A model generated the notes under the pieces. It saw only the letters and a list, made by a program, of their open reading frames with translations. It ran no database searches and was not told the DNA's origin. Made by a program: the position numbers and the translations under genes. Below are positions 49,810-58,686 of a DNA stretch of 64,000 bases, piece after piece. Origin of the DNA: an uncultured Prevotellaceae bacterium (GTDB lineage: Bacteria; Bacteroidota; Bacteroidia; Bacteroidales; Bacteroidaceae); the NCBI GenBank assembly GCA_949295905.1, contig CASFNA010000022.1:124001-188000 (forward strand). The letters are read 5' to 3'. The first letter of the stretch is position 1. Each line of letters begins with the position of its first letter.

Positions 49810-50967
49810 ATGAAGAAGAATTACATTTTACTTATAGCCGCCATAATGACGGTCACGGCCATGAGCGCTTACGAGTACAAGCTTGTGTCGATAAAGTCGA
49901 AATACACGCCCGAGTATTTCAAATACATCTACGACGAGCTTAACGGGCGGCTCGACAGCGCCGAGCATTATTCGGAATTGGACGGCTGGGTGTACGACTG
50001 CACCACGAAATACGTGTATGACGCCGACGGAAACGAGATTCTCGAAAAAGGATACCAGAAGTTCATGGGCGACGACTTCTACACCTACTCCACGCAGATA
50101 CACTACACCTACGACGAACAGGGCAGGCTGACCAGCCGCACTAACTACAACCTTGGCTTTGACCACGCAGACTTCGAGCTTGGCGGAGTGTACGAATACG
50201 TGTACGAGGGCGACCGCCTCGTGCAGCGCAACTCGTACTGGGACGAGGAGCGCACCGACAAGTTCGAGGAAATAAACTATACCTACGACGAGCAGGGAAG
50301 GCTGCTCGAAGAGGCGGCATACTCGGCATTCTTCGGGGGCGATTTCACTTACTCCAACGGCACACAGTACATCTATGACAGCCAAAACCGGGTGACGGAG
50401 AAAATACAGCTGTCGGCCGACTTCTACACGGGCGAGAAAACGCAGGTGGGCGGAGAAGTGCTTACTTACGACGAAGCAGGCAACCTGGTGGAATGGATGA
50501 CCTACGGCGACAGCAAGGACAACCCCTCGGGACGCGAGGTTTACACCCACGACATGTCGATAGCCACCGCCGAGACGCTCTTCCCCGTTGAGAACGAATG
50601 GGACGGCACGGCGTACCTCAACTCGAAAAACGCCCTGCTTGGCAGCGTAATCTACAGTGCTGACTGGTACACGGGCGAACTCGGAGTGTACGACGAGCTT
50701 GAAATGGAATACTCGCCCGTCACTGGCACGGGCATAGGCTCACTGTACGTAAAGCCGGGGGAAACCATGCAGGTGGTCTACGACAGCGAAAAAGCACGCC
50801 TCACGGGAGTTCCGGCCGGCGAACCTGTACGCGTGTACAGCCCCTCGGGCCTGATGATGCGCTCCAACGCATACAACCCGCAGGAAGGTCTCGACATAAG
50901 CAACCTTCCGTCAGGAACCTACATCATATCGGCAAAACAAGGTTCTGTGAAAATATTTAAGAAATAA
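49810..50967 (+). CDS. Secreted YD-repeat-like protein with type IX sorting tail
   Basis: A 385-residue extracellular protein. The signal peptide (KKNYILLIAAIMTVTAMSA) is followed by about five tyrosine-aspartate repeats: VYDADGNEILEKGYQ, TYDEQGRLTSRTNYN, TYDEQGRLLEEAAYS, IYDSQNRVTEKIQLS and TYDEAGNLVEWMTYG. These resemble the short YD repeats of Rhs/wall-associated proteins but are far fewer. The C-terminal 70 residues form a type IX sorting domain (VRVYSPSGLMMRSNAYNPQE, GLDISNLPSGTYIISAKQGS, ending VKIFKK). Thus it is probably a cargo of the PorZ-containing system. Function unknown; surface display or carbohydrate binding is plausible. Confidence 0.83.
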   Translation: MKKNYILLIAAIMTVTAMSAYEYKLVSIKSKYTPEYFKYIYDELNGRLDSAEHYSELDGWVYDCTTKYVYDADGNEILEKGYQKFMGDDFYTYSTQIHYTYDEQGRLTSRTNYNLGFDHADFELGGVYEYVYEGDRLVQRNSYWDEERTDKFEEINYTYDEQGRLLEEAAYSAFFGGDFTYSNGTQYIYDSQNRVTEKIQLSADFYTGEKTQVGGEVLTYDEAGNLVEWMTYGDSKDNPSGREVYTHDMSIATAETLFPVENEWDGTAYLNSKNALLGSVIYSADWYTGELGVYDELEMEYSPVTGTGIGSLYVKPGETMQVVYDSEKARLTGVPAGEPVRVYSPSGLMMRSNAYNPQEGLDISNLPSGTYIISAKQGSVKIFKK

Positions 50968-50998
50968 GTGAAAAGGTGAGAATATGAAATGAGAATAT

Positions 50999-51039
50999 GA
51001 AAGGGGTGGGAAACATTTTTGTTGTTTCCCACCCCTTTC
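50999..51039. terminator. Perfect 16-bp hairpin between convergent genes
   Basis: GAAAGGGGTGGGAAAC and its complement around a T-rich 9-base loop, 32 bases after the YD-repeat gene stop and 7 bases from the end of the methyltransferase gene. Confidence 0.8.
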
Positions 51040-51045
51040 GCATAT

Positions 51046-51573
51046 CTAAAGTCCTGCTTGCGCGAAGTGCCAGACCACTATGCCTGCGGTTACCGACACG
51101 TTGAGCGAATGCTTCGTGCCGTACTGCGGTATTTCCAGGCAACCGTCGCACGCGTCAACCACGGCCTGGCCTACGCCCTTCACCTCGTTGCCAAGTACCA
51201 CAGCGTATTCCACGCCGCGCTCCGGGCTGAAGTCGCCGAGCATCGTGCTGCCCTCGCATTGCTCGACGGCCATCACCCTTACGCCCCCGGCCTGCAACCC
51301 GCGCACGGCTTCAAGCGCCGAAGGGCAGTGGCGCCAGGCCACGCTGTCCTCCGCTCCGAGCGCCGTCTTGTGTATCTCGGGGTGGGGCGGGGCGGCCGTG
51401 ATGCCGCACAGCAGCACTTCCTTTACGCGGAAGGCGTCGCACGAGCGCAGCACCGACCCGACGTTGTACATGCTTCTCACGTCGTCAAGCACGACCGTGA
51501 GCGGCGTCTTCTCCGCCGCCTTGAACTCGTCAACGCTCAGGCGGCCCATCTCTGTTACTTTAAGTTTGCGCAC
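51046..51573 (-). CDS. TrmH/SpoU-family RNA 2'-O-methyltransferase
   Basis: SAM-dependent methyltransferase of the knotted SPOUT fold, acting on a ribose 2'-OH of tRNA or rRNA. 175 residues from the chosen start. Motif 1 is MYNVGSVLRSCDAF near residue 36, motif 2 VVLGNEVKGVGQAV near 130 and motif 3 IPQYGTKHSLNVSVTAGIVV near 153. The GTG at 51573 (VRKLKVTEMGRLS) was preferred because homologues begin at this point and the upstream ATG (51615) would add repeat-derived residues. The exact target nucleotide cannot be told. Confidence 0.9.
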   Translation of the reverse strand: MRKLKVTEMGRLSVDEFKAAEKTPLTVVLDDVRSMYNVGSVLRSCDAFRVKEVLLCGITAAPPHPEIHKTALGAEDSVAWRHCPSALEAVRGLQAGGVRVMAVEQCEGSTMLGDFSPERGVEYAVVLGNEVKGVGQAVVDACDGCLEIPQYGTKHSLNVSVTAGIVVWHFAQAGL

Positions 51574-51659
51574 TTTTTTAAGTGTAGGGTTAAGATTGAA
51601 AAGTGAATAATCCAAATGCCGTTTTATTTAAACAGCATTAACATGCAATTTCCACAAGA

Positions 51660-51797
51660 CATTTGGATTATCCATTATTCATTCTTAATTATTCATTCTT
51701 AATTATTCATTCTTAATTATTCATTCTTAATTATTCATTCTTAATTATTCATTCTTAATTATTCATTCTTAATTATTCATTATTCATTCTTAATTAT
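51660..51797. repeat. 14-bp tandem repeat array
   Basis: About eight head-to-tail copies of ATTATTCATTCTTA, nearly perfect from 51677 to 51797. Confidence 0.88.
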
Positions 51798-51989
51798 ACG
51801 CGAGTTCGGTATAAAAGCAATTTTTTACAAGCAGCAAAAATAGCCTTTGTAGGGACATAATTCATTATGTCCGTACGCCGCGAAGAGGCGTATTACCTAA
51901 GCGTAGCATAATAAAAACGTTCTTTCAGAACGTACGGACATAATGAATTATGTCCCTACAAAGGATGTTTTCTTATACCGAACTCACGT
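51798..51989. mobile_element. MITE-like element, about 192 bp
   Basis: Terminal inverted repeats ACGCGAGTTCGGTATAA (51798 side) and the complement TTATACCGAACTCACGT (51989 side), with one mismatch. Internal perfect 34-bp inverted repeat (51844-51877 with 51931-51964), itself containing GGACATAATTCATTATGTCC. The centre holds two small hairpins (CGCC/GGCG and ACGTTCT/AGAACGT). No open frame. Flanked on both sides by the AATTATTCATT array, so a target duplication cannot be separated from the repeat. Confidence 0.8.
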
Positions 51990-52013
51990 TAATTATTCAT
52001 TATTCATTCTTAA

Positions 52014-52436
52014 TTATTCATTTTTAATTTTATAAGCCTCTGCGTACAGCTTCATCTGCTTCAGCATGGCCAGCAGTCCGTTGGCGCGGGTGGGCGAGAG
52101 GTGCTCGCGCAGGCCGATGCGCTCGATGAAGTACAGGTCGGCCCCGGCTATTTCCTGCGGAGTGTGTCCGCTAAGCACGCGGATGAGCAGCGATATTATG
52201 CCCTTCACAATGAGCGCGTCGCTCTCCGCCGTGAAGTAGAGCAGGCCGTCGCGCATGTCGGCTTGCAGCCACACGCGGCTCTGGCAGCCGTCTATGAGGT
52301 TGTCCTCGGTCTTGTACTTGGCGTCGAGCGGCTGCAGCTCGTTGCCCAGGTCGATGAGCAGCTGGTACTTGTCCATCCAGTCGGTGAAGTCGGAAAACTC
52401 CTCGATTACCTCGTCTTGTGCTTCGTTGATTGTCAT
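52014..52436 (-). CDS. sufE: SufE-like sulfur acceptor protein
   Basis: Accepts persulfide sulfur from the cysteine desulfurase SufS and stimulates it, for Fe-S cluster assembly. 140 residues, normal size. The acceptor cysteine is C51 within LIDGCQSRVWL, the same number as in E. coli SufE. The surroundings (GNELQPLDAKYKTEDN, then RANGLLAMLKQMKLYAEAY) match the family. No other suf genes are adjacent. The last five residues (KIKNE) and stop are provided by the AATGAA repeat. Confidence 0.94.
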   Translation of the reverse strand: MTINEAQDEVIEEFSDFTDWMDKYQLLIDLGNELQPLDAKYKTEDNLIDGCQSRVWLQADMRDGLLYFTAESDALIVKGIISLLIRVLSGHTPQEIAGADLYFIERIGLREHLSPTRANGLLAMLKQMKLYAEAYKIKNE

Positions 52437-52442
52437 AGTTAA

Positions 52443-52575
52443 AAGCCCCTCCCAACCTCCCCAAGGGGAGGCGGCAGGCGGCGGTTAGATATTATTATTA
52501 GATATTATTAAATGTTTACTTTATTGTTTGTCGGCGTCAGTCCTCCCTCCCCTCGGGGAGGGTCGGGGCTGCTCT
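52443..52575. repeat. CCCC-family palindromic element between the U32 and sufE genes
   Basis: Arms AAAAGCCCCTCCCAACCTCC (from 52441) and CCTCCCTCCCCTCGGGGAGG (from 52544), partly complementary. The right arm encodes the last residues of the U32 protein (APTLPEGRED). GATATTATTA units lie between. Confidence 0.75.
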
Positions 52576-53811
52576 TACTATCTTGAACAGCTTGTCGCTC
52601 GGCCTTACCTTCCCGGGCACTTTGAAGGCCACGCGAGTGCCCTTCTGCGCCGTCGTGACGGAGTGCGTGTCGTCGTGGATTTCCTCCACCGTGACGTACA
52701 TCACGCCTGTTGTAGGCCCCGTTATTAGCATCTTGTCGCCCACGGAGAACTCCGCCGCCTCGCATGTGAACTCGGCCACGCCCAGCTTAGAGAAATACTT
52801 TACGCCCTTGCCCACGTACACCTTGCGCTCGGTGGCGTTAGAGCCGTAGTTCTTGTTCCACTCGCCCAATAACTGGCCTTGATAGTATCCGTCCCAGAAG
52901 CCGCGATTGAACACCGTCGCCAGCCGCTCGTCCCAGCGGTCTTTCTTCTCCTCGGTAAACGTGCCTTCGAGCACCGAAGCTATGGCTTCTTTGTAGCATT
53001 TTACTACGGTGTACACGTATTCGGGTCCTCTGGCGCGCCCTTCTATCTTGAAAACGCGCACGCCGGAGCGCATCATGCGGTCGATGAAGCGCACGGTCTT
53101 CAGGTCCTTCGGGCTCATTATGTACTTGTTGTCGATTTCGAGCTGCGTGCCGGTCTCGGTGTCGGTGACGAGGTACGACCGGCGGCACAGCTGCATGCAC
53201 TCGCCTCGGTTGGCCGAGCGGCCGGCGTTGTCTAGGCTCAAGTAGCATTTGCCGCTCACCGCCATGCACAGCGCGCCGTGGCAGAACATCTCAATTCTGA
53301 CCCTCTCGCCTGACGGGCCGCAGACGTGTTGCTCCTCTATTTGCCGGTGGATGGCTGCCACTTGGTCGAAGTTCAGCTCGCGCGCCAGCACCGCCACGTC
53401 GGCGAACTGCGCGTAGAACTTCAACGCCTCGATGTTGGATAAGTTGAGCTGCGTCGACAGGTGCACCTCCATTCCTACGCTGCGGCAGTACATGATGACG
53501 GCCATGTCGCTGGCTATCACGGCCGAGATGCCCGCCTCCTTGGCCGCATCCACTATGGTGCGCATGTCGGCCATGTCGTCGTCGTAGATTACGGTGTTCA
53601 CCGTCAGGTACGTCTTTATGCCGTGCGTGGCGCATGTGGCGGCTATTTCGCGCAGGTCGTCCACGGTGAACGTGTTGGCCGAGTGCGCCCTCATGTTGAG
53701 CCGCCCGATGCCGAAGTACACCGAGCCTGCCCCGGCCTGTATCGCGGCTTGCAGGCTCTCGCGGCTGCCCACGGGCGCCATTATCTCAAAGTCGTTGATT
53801 GTCTCTTTCAT
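52537..53811 (-). CDS. U32-family peptidase-like protein (possible TrhP-type tRNA hydroxylation factor)
   Basis: A 424-residue protein of family U32. The N-terminal TIM-barrel-like part opens FEIMAPVGSRESLQAAIQAG and AGSVYFGIGRLNMRAHSANT. The U32 signature with its cysteines reads EMFCHGALCMAVSGKCYLSL near residue 173, then GECMQLCRRSY. The C-terminal small beta domain (AEFTCEAAEFSVGDKMLITG) is the RNA-binding-like part. Members such as E. coli YegQ/TrhP act in prephenate-dependent tRNA hydroxylation; others act on collagen or rRNA (RlhA). Which applies here cannot be decided. The C-terminus is encoded by a palindromic repeat. Confidence 0.9.
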   Translation of the reverse strand: MKETINDFEIMAPVGSRESLQAAIQAGAGSVYFGIGRLNMRAHSANTFTVDDLREIAATCATHGIKTYLTVNTVIYDDDMADMRTIVDAAKEAGISAVIASDMAVIMYCRSVGMEVHLSTQLNLSNIEALKFYAQFADVAVLARELNFDQVAAIHRQIEEQHVCGPSGERVRIEMFCHGALCMAVSGKCYLSLDNAGRSANRGECMQLCRRSYLVTDTETGTQLEIDNKYIMSPKDLKTVRFIDRMMRSGVRVFKIEGRARGPEYVYTVVKCYKEAIASVLEGTFTEEKKDRWDERLATVFNRGFWDGYYQGQLLGEWNKNYGSNATERKVYVGKGVKYFSKLGVAEFTCEAAEFSVGDKMLITGPTTGVMYVTVEEIHDDTHSVTTAQKGTRVAFKVPGKVRPSDKLFKIVRAAPTLPEGRED

Positions 53812-53915
53812 TGGTTGGGGAGTAATTGGATAACCGGAAGAGCTGGGAGTGCCGGGATTACTGTGATATTCCCAGTTCTCCCAGTGCTCTCAGCTCTCCC
53901 GGCTTTTTCAGTCTG
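53812..53915. repeat. CTCCCAGCTCTCC-type repeats between glnN and the U32 gene
   Basis: AGAGCTGGGAGTGCCGGGA on the left and TCCCAGTTCTCCCAGTGCTC on the right form an imperfect inverted repeat. Confidence 0.7.
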
Positions 53916-56105
53916 TTATCTTATGAACAGCAGTTCGCGGTACTTGGGCAGCGTCCACAGCTCGTCGGCCACAATCAGCTCGAGCTTGTCTATCTGGTAG
54001 CGTATTTCCTCCATCTTGGGAGCTACCGTGTCGTGGTAGGCTATAGCCTTTTCGCGTTCGCTCTCAATCTTGTTCGCCACCTTGCGCGCCTCGATGAGTT
54101 CCTCAACCCCTGTCTCGATAAGCTGCGTGCGCTCGGCTATTTCCTCTATTAGCTTCATGTTGCGTGCGCAGAGCTTGTCGGCCTTTTCCACGGGGAATAT
54201 CTGGCGCATGTCCATCACGTTCTTGGCCAGGCGGCTCTGGTAATGCGTTGCCACGGGCACGATGTGGTTCATCGTGATGTCGCCCATTACGCGCGCCTCA
54301 ATCTGTATGCGCTTGGTGTACGTGTCCCATTTCACCTCGTTGCGGGCCTCGAGCTCCTTGCGGTTCATCACGTTCATCGACTCGAACATGCGCACGGAGT
54401 CCTCTTTCAGGTAGTTGTCGAAGATTACGGGGCAGCTCGTCTCGCAGTCGAGACCGCGGCGTGCGGCCTCCTCCTTCCACTCTTCGGAGTATCCGTTGCC
54501 GTCGAAGCGTATGGGCTTGCACGTCTTGATGTCCTCGCGCAGGATGTCTACGATGGCATCGGTGGTGTCCTGTCCCTTTTCAATGAGTGCGTCAACGCGC
54601 CGCTTGAAGTCGGTCAGAGCCTCGGCTACGGCCGTGTTCAGGGCAATCATCGCGCTGGCGCAGTTGGCCTCGGAGCCTACGGCGCGGAACTCGAAGCGGT
54701 TGCCCGTGAATGCGAACGGCGACGTGCGGTTGCGGTCGGTGTTGTCGATGAGCAGTTCGGGAATTTCGGGAATGTCGAGCTTCATGCCCTGCTTGCCTGC
54801 CACGTTGAACAGGTTGTCCTTGTCGCTTTTCTCTATGTGGTCCAAGAGTTCGCTCAACTGCTTGCCGAGGAACGACGAAATGATGGCCGGTGGAGCCTCG
54901 TTCGCGCCCAGTCGGTGGGCGTTGGTCGCGCTCATTATGCTGGCCTTGAGCAGTCCGTTGTGCTTGTAAACGCCCATGAGCGTCTCCACCACGAAGGTTA
55001 CGAAGCGCAGGTTGTCCTCCTGCGTCTTGCCGGGAGCGTGGAGCAGCACGCCCGTGTCGGTCGAGAGGCTCCAGTTGTTGTGCTTGCCCGAGCCGTTGAT
55101 GCCTGCGAACGGCTTTTCGTGCAGCAGCACGCGGAAGCCGTGCTTCCTTGCCACCTTCTTCATCAGCGACATCAGAAGCATGTTGTGGTCGTTGGCTATG
55201 TTGGTCTCCTCGAAGATGGGGGCTATCTCAAACTGGTTTGGCGCCACCTCGTTGTGCCTCGTCTTGCATGGTATTGACAGTTCGAGCGACTGTATTTCAA
55301 GGTCTTTCATGAACGCCTGCACGCGGTCGGGTATGGTGCCGAAGTAGTGGTCGTCCATCTGCTGGTTCTTCGCCGAGTCGTGGCCCATGAGGGTGCGGCC
55401 GGTGAGCATCAGGTCGGGACGCGCCGAGTAAAGACCCTCGTCCACGAGGAAATACTCCTGCTCCCAGCCCAGGTTGCACGTCACCTTCTTCACTTTCGGG
55501 TCGAAGTAGTGGCAAACCTCGGTGGCGGCCACATTCACGGCGTGCAGTGCGCGCAGCAGCGGAGCCTTGTAGTCCAGGGCCTCGCCCGTGTAAGATATGA
55601 AGATTGTGGGTATGCAGAGCGTGTCGTCCATGATGAACACGGGCGACGTGGGGTCCCATGCGGAGTAGCCCCTGGCCTCGAAGGTGTTGCGTATTCCGCC
55701 GTTGGGGAACGAGCTTGCGTCAGGTTCCTGCTGCACGAGCAGCTTGCCCGAGAATTCCTCAATCATTCCACCCTTGCCGTCGTGCTCTATGAAGGCGTCG
55801 TGCTTCTCGGCCGTGCCCTCGGTGAGCGGCTGGAACCAGTGCGTGTAGTGCGTCACGCCGTTCTCCTCGGCCCACTGCTTCATGCCTGCGGCCACGGCGT
55901 CGGCTATGGAGCGGTCGAGGCGTGTGCCGTTGTCCATCACGTCGATTAGCTTGTCGTAGACGTCGGCCGGCAGGTATTTGTACATCTTGGCGCGGTTGAA
56001 CACGTACTTGCCGAAATACTCCGACGGACGTTCCACGGGGGCGATAACTTCGAGAGGCTTCTTCTTGAACGCCTCTTCTACAACCTGAAATCTTAAGTTT
56101 GTCAT
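53916..56105 (-). CDS. glnN: Type III glutamine synthetase
   Basis: Makes glutamine from glutamate, ammonia and ATP; type III is the usual form in Bacteroides and Prevotella and forms double hexamers. 729 residues, matching known GSIII. Distinctive motifs: NLRFQVVEEAFKKKPLEVI at the start, GGMIEEFSGKLLVQQEPDAS, CNLGWEQEYFLVDEG (the first metal-binding glutamates), KPFAGINGSGKHNNWS and FTGNRFEFRAVGSEANCASA. The ATG at 56105 is supported by the -7 element TATCTTTG at 56204-56211 (minus strand), giving a leader of about 90 bases. A standalone gene, possibly nitrogen-regulated, though no operator is visible. Confidence 0.97.
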   Translation of the reverse strand: MTNLRFQVVEEAFKKKPLEVIAPVERPSEYFGKYVFNRAKMYKYLPADVYDKLIDVMDNGTRLDRSIADAVAAGMKQWAEENGVTHYTHWFQPLTEGTAEKHDAFIEHDGKGGMIEEFSGKLLVQQEPDASSFPNGGIRNTFEARGYSAWDPTSPVFIMDDTLCIPTIFISYTGEALDYKAPLLRALHAVNVAATEVCHYFDPKVKKVTCNLGWEQEYFLVDEGLYSARPDLMLTGRTLMGHDSAKNQQMDDHYFGTIPDRVQAFMKDLEIQSLELSIPCKTRHNEVAPNQFEIAPIFEETNIANDHNMLLMSLMKKVARKHGFRVLLHEKPFAGINGSGKHNNWSLSTDTGVLLHAPGKTQEDNLRFVTFVVETLMGVYKHNGLLKASIMSATNAHRLGANEAPPAIISSFLGKQLSELLDHIEKSDKDNLFNVAGKQGMKLDIPEIPELLIDNTDRNRTSPFAFTGNRFEFRAVGSEANCASAMIALNTAVAEALTDFKRRVDALIEKGQDTTDAIVDILREDIKTCKPIRFDGNGYSEEWKEEAARRGLDCETSCPVIFDNYLKEDSVRMFESMNVMNRKELEARNEVKWDTYTKRIQIEARVMGDITMNHIVPVATHYQSRLAKNVMDMRQIFPVEKADKLCARNMKLIEEIAERTQLIETGVEELIEARKVANKIESEREKAIAYHDTVAPKMEEIRYQIDKLELIVADELWTLPKYRELLFIR

Positions 56106-56203
56106 TTTATTTGTTTTTAGTTGACAGTTGGCAAGCATACGGCCGGGGCTGGCTGGCAGGCCTTTCCGGCTCTCTGCTTGTTGCTTCTCTGCTCAAACTG
56201 GTG

Positions 56204-56211
56204 CAAAGATA
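56204..56211 (-). promoter_or_regulatory. -7 element of glnN
   Basis: TATCTTTG on the minus strand, about 100 bases before the ATG. Confidence 0.6.
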
Positions 56212-56351
56212 CGCTTAATTTTTATTTTATCTTTGGTTTGAAGGAAAAATGTTAAGATTTGTGAGTGCTGTGAGGACTGGGATTAATGGCAACCTATGTC
56301 TTTCCCGTCTTTCCCGGTTCTCTCAGCTCTCCCGGTCCTCCCGGCTTTCTC

Positions 56352-57590
56352 TTAGAGCCTTCCTGTCCATTCGCCTATTCTCGCCATGGCCTCGCGGCAG
56401 TTGTCCCTGTCGCCGAACGAGCTTAGGCGCACGTAGCCTTCGCCGCACGGGCCGAAGCCCACGCCGGGCGTGCATACCACCTGCGCGCCGTACAGCATGC
56501 GCTCGAAGAACCGCCAGCTGCCCTCGCCGCCGGGCGTCTTCACCCACAGGTAGGGGGCGTTCTCGCCGCCGTACACTTTCAGGCCGAGGCGCGTCAGCGC
56601 GTCTTTCATCAGGCGGGCGTTGCCTAAGTAATAGTCGATTGTGGCCTTCACCTGCGCCTTGCCCTCCGGCGTGTATATGGCCTCGGCGGCGCGCTGGCTG
56701 ATGTAGCTCGTGCCGTTGAACTTGGTGCTCTGCCTGCGCAGCCACATCTCGTTAAGGCTGTACCGCTCTGTGCCGTCCATGCTGGCCGCTGTCACCTCCT
56801 TGGGCACCACTGTGTAGCCGCACCGCAGGCCCGTGAAGCCGGCCGTCTTGGAGTAGCTGCGGAACTCGATGGCCACCCGCCTTGCGCCCTTGATTTCGTA
56901 GATGGAGCGGGGTATGTCAGGGTCTTGTATAAAAGCCTCATACGCCGCGTCGTAGAATATTATCGCGTCGTTCTTCAGCGCGTAGTTCACCCACTGGCGC
57001 AGCTCGTCCTTGGTGAGCGTAGTGCCCGTGGGGTTGTTGGGGTAGCACAGGTAAATCAGGTCGACGCGGTGGTCGGGCAGCTGCGGCTTGAAGCCGCCCG
57101 CCTCGGTGCACGGCAGGTAGGTCACGTTGCTCCAGCGCCCGTCCTCGAACGTTCCGGCGCGTCCGCACATCACGTTAGAGTCGATGTACACGGGATATAC
57201 GGGGTCGGCCACGCCGAAGCTGTTGTCCCAGCGCACCAGCTCGCCAATGTTGCCCGTGTCGCTCTTCGCGCCGTCGTTTACAAACACCTCCGAGGGGTCG
57301 ATGTGCACTCCGCGCGGCAGGTAGTCGTTCTTCACTATGGCCTCGCGCAGGAACATGTAGCCTTGTTCCGGGCCGTAGCCGTGGAATGTGTCCTTGGCGG
57401 CCATCTCGTCCACGGCCTTGTGCATGGCCTCTATCACGGCGGGGCAGAGCGGCTGCGTCACGTCGCCTATGCCGAGGCTTATTACGCGCGCCCCGGGGTG
57501 CGTCGCCTTGTAGGCGTTCACTTTCTTTGCTATGTCGGCGAAGAGGTAGTTCTTCGACAGTTTCAGGTAATGTTCGTTTATCAGGGACAT
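56352..57590 (-). CDS. dapL: LL-diaminopimelate aminotransferase
   Basis: PLP enzyme converting tetrahydrodipicolinate directly to LL-diaminopimelate, a shortcut that replaces the DapD/C/E steps in lysine and peptidoglycan synthesis. 412 residues, normal. It opens MSLINEHYLKLSKNYLFADI and has VISLGIGDVTQPLCPAVIEA near residue 36, YLCYPNNPTGTTLTKDELR near 180, and the PLP lysine in FRSYSKTAGFTGLRCGYTVV near 245. dapF lies 180 bases upstream on the same strand, so the two enzymes act in sequence and may share a transcript. Confidence 0.97.
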   Translation of the reverse strand: MSLINEHYLKLSKNYLFADIAKKVNAYKATHPGARVISLGIGDVTQPLCPAVIEAMHKAVDEMAAKDTFHGYGPEQGYMFLREAIVKNDYLPRGVHIDPSEVFVNDGAKSDTGNIGELVRWDNSFGVADPVYPVYIDSNVMCGRAGTFEDGRWSNVTYLPCTEAGGFKPQLPDHRVDLIYLCYPNNPTGTTLTKDELRQWVNYALKNDAIIFYDAAYEAFIQDPDIPRSIYEIKGARRVAIEFRSYSKTAGFTGLRCGYTVVPKEVTAASMDGTERYSLNEMWLRRQSTKFNGTSYISQRAAEAIYTPEGKAQVKATIDYYLGNARLMKDALTRLGLKVYGGENAPYLWVKTPGGEGSWRFFERMLYGAQVVCTPGVGFGPCGEGYVRLSSFGDRDNCREAMARIGEWTGRL

Positions 57591-57771
57591 GTTTCTTTTT
57601 TTTATTTTAGGAGTTAAAGGAGTAGGGGAGTGTGCTTGCCGCCTCTGCGTGTCAGGCTCATTTGGCTAATCAGGCTCATTAGGGGCAATAAGCCAAATTG
57701 GCCCGATAAGCCCCATGCGCCGTTGATGCCGCTAAGGAATACTAAGCCCATTCCTTGGGGAGGGTTGGGTG
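57591..57771. repeat. Repeat strings between dapF and dapL
   Basis: GGCTCATTTGGCTAATCAGG / GCCCGATAAGCCCC strings (57650-57720) and a single CCTTGGGGAGGG arm (57750-57765). Confidence 0.65.
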
Positions 57772-58629
57772 TCAGCTGTCAGCGGCTATCTCCCCCTCAT
57801 ACACGAAGTCGGCGCCGCCCGTCAGGTAGACGTGTCCGGTGGCCTCGTCCCAGTTCACCGAGAGCGTGCCGCCGTCCATCACTATGTCGCTCGTGCGCCC
57901 GGCGCGCCCCGTCAGTGCGGCGGCCACGGCCGTGGCGCACGCCCCCGTGCCGCAGGCCTGGGTCACTCCGCTGCCGCGTTCCCACACCCGGCAGCGTATT
58001 CTGCCGTCCTCTTCCACGCGCGCCAGCTCGATGTTGCAGCGCGAGGGGAAGGCCGGGTGGTTCTCGAGCAGGGGGCCGAGGCTGCGCAGGCGGCCGTCCG
58101 CGAGGTCGTCGGTGAAGACGACGAAGTGGGGGTTGCCCATCGAGACGAACGTGCCCTCAACCTCCTCGCCGCCTGCCTCCAATCGTCCCTCGCCGCCGCG
58201 GCACTGCCTCGGGTCGTACTGCGCAGGCGTCTCAAACCGCGGGGCGAGCATGTCAACTGTCACGCTCGTCACCGCGCCGCCCTCGACGTGCAGCCCGAGG
58301 GTCTTCACCCCGGAGAGCGTCTCGAGCCTGATTTCGGTCTTGCGCGTAAGCCCCTTTTCGTAGACATACTTGCCCACGCAGCGCGAGGCGTTGCCGCACA
58401 TCATGGCTTCGGAGCCGTCGGCGTTGAATATGCGCATCGAGAAGTCGTCGCCGCGCTCGCGTGCCGCGCCGATTAGCACCAGCCCGTCGGCACCGATGCC
58501 CTTGTGGCGGTCGCTCCACAGGCGCGAGGCCTCGGCCGGGCGGGCTACGGGGCAGAGTCTCGTGTCAACGTAAATGTAGTCGTTGCCCGCGCCGTGCATC
58601 TTCGTAAACTTAATAAGCCGTTGTGTCAT
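57772..58629 (-). CDS. dapF: Diaminopimelate epimerase
   Basis: Interconverts LL- and meso-diaminopimelate using two cysteines, PLP-independent. 285 residues from the chosen ATG. N-terminal motif [17 protein letters not shown]; first catalytic cysteine in [19 protein letters not shown] near residue 85; second in [20 protein letters not shown] near 230. The start at 58629 was preferred because a -7 element (TAAATTTG, 58679-58686 on the minus strand) sits so close that the first ATG at 58674 would be leaderless. It precedes dapL, the enzyme for the previous step. Confidence 0.95.
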   Translation of the reverse strand: MTQRLIKFTKMHGAGNDYIYVDTRLCPVARPAEASRLWSDRHKGIGADGLVLIGAARERGDDFSMRIFNADGSEAMMCGNASRCVGKYVYEKGLTRKTEIRLETLSGVKTLGLHVEGGAVTSVTVDMLAPRFETPAQYDPRQCRGGEGRLEAGGEEVEGTFVSMGNPHFVVFTDDLADGRLRSLGPLLENHPAFPSRCNIELARVEEDGRIRCRVWERGSGVTQACGTGACATAVAAALTGRAGRTSDIVMDGGTLSVNWDEATGHVYLTGGADFVYEGEIAADS

Positions 58630-58678
58630 TATGTGCATGTTTTGGCTGTTTGCCGTTTCCTTTTGTGTTATCACGTTG

Positions 58679-58686
58679 CAAATTTA
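58679..58686 (-). promoter_or_regulatory. -7 element of the dapF-dapL unit
   Basis: TAAATTTG on the minus strand, 50 bases before the chosen dapF ATG. Confidence 0.6.

Larger units (their letters stand above)
51574..52013. other. Intergenic region: 14-bp tandem array and inserted MITE-like element
   Basis: 440 bases without a gene. 51660-51797 is a tandem array of the 14-base unit ATTATTCATTCTTA (about eight copies). 51798-51989 is a miniature inverted-repeat element. 51990-52025 resumes the array and encodes the end of SufE. The element appears to have landed inside the array. Confidence 0.8.
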
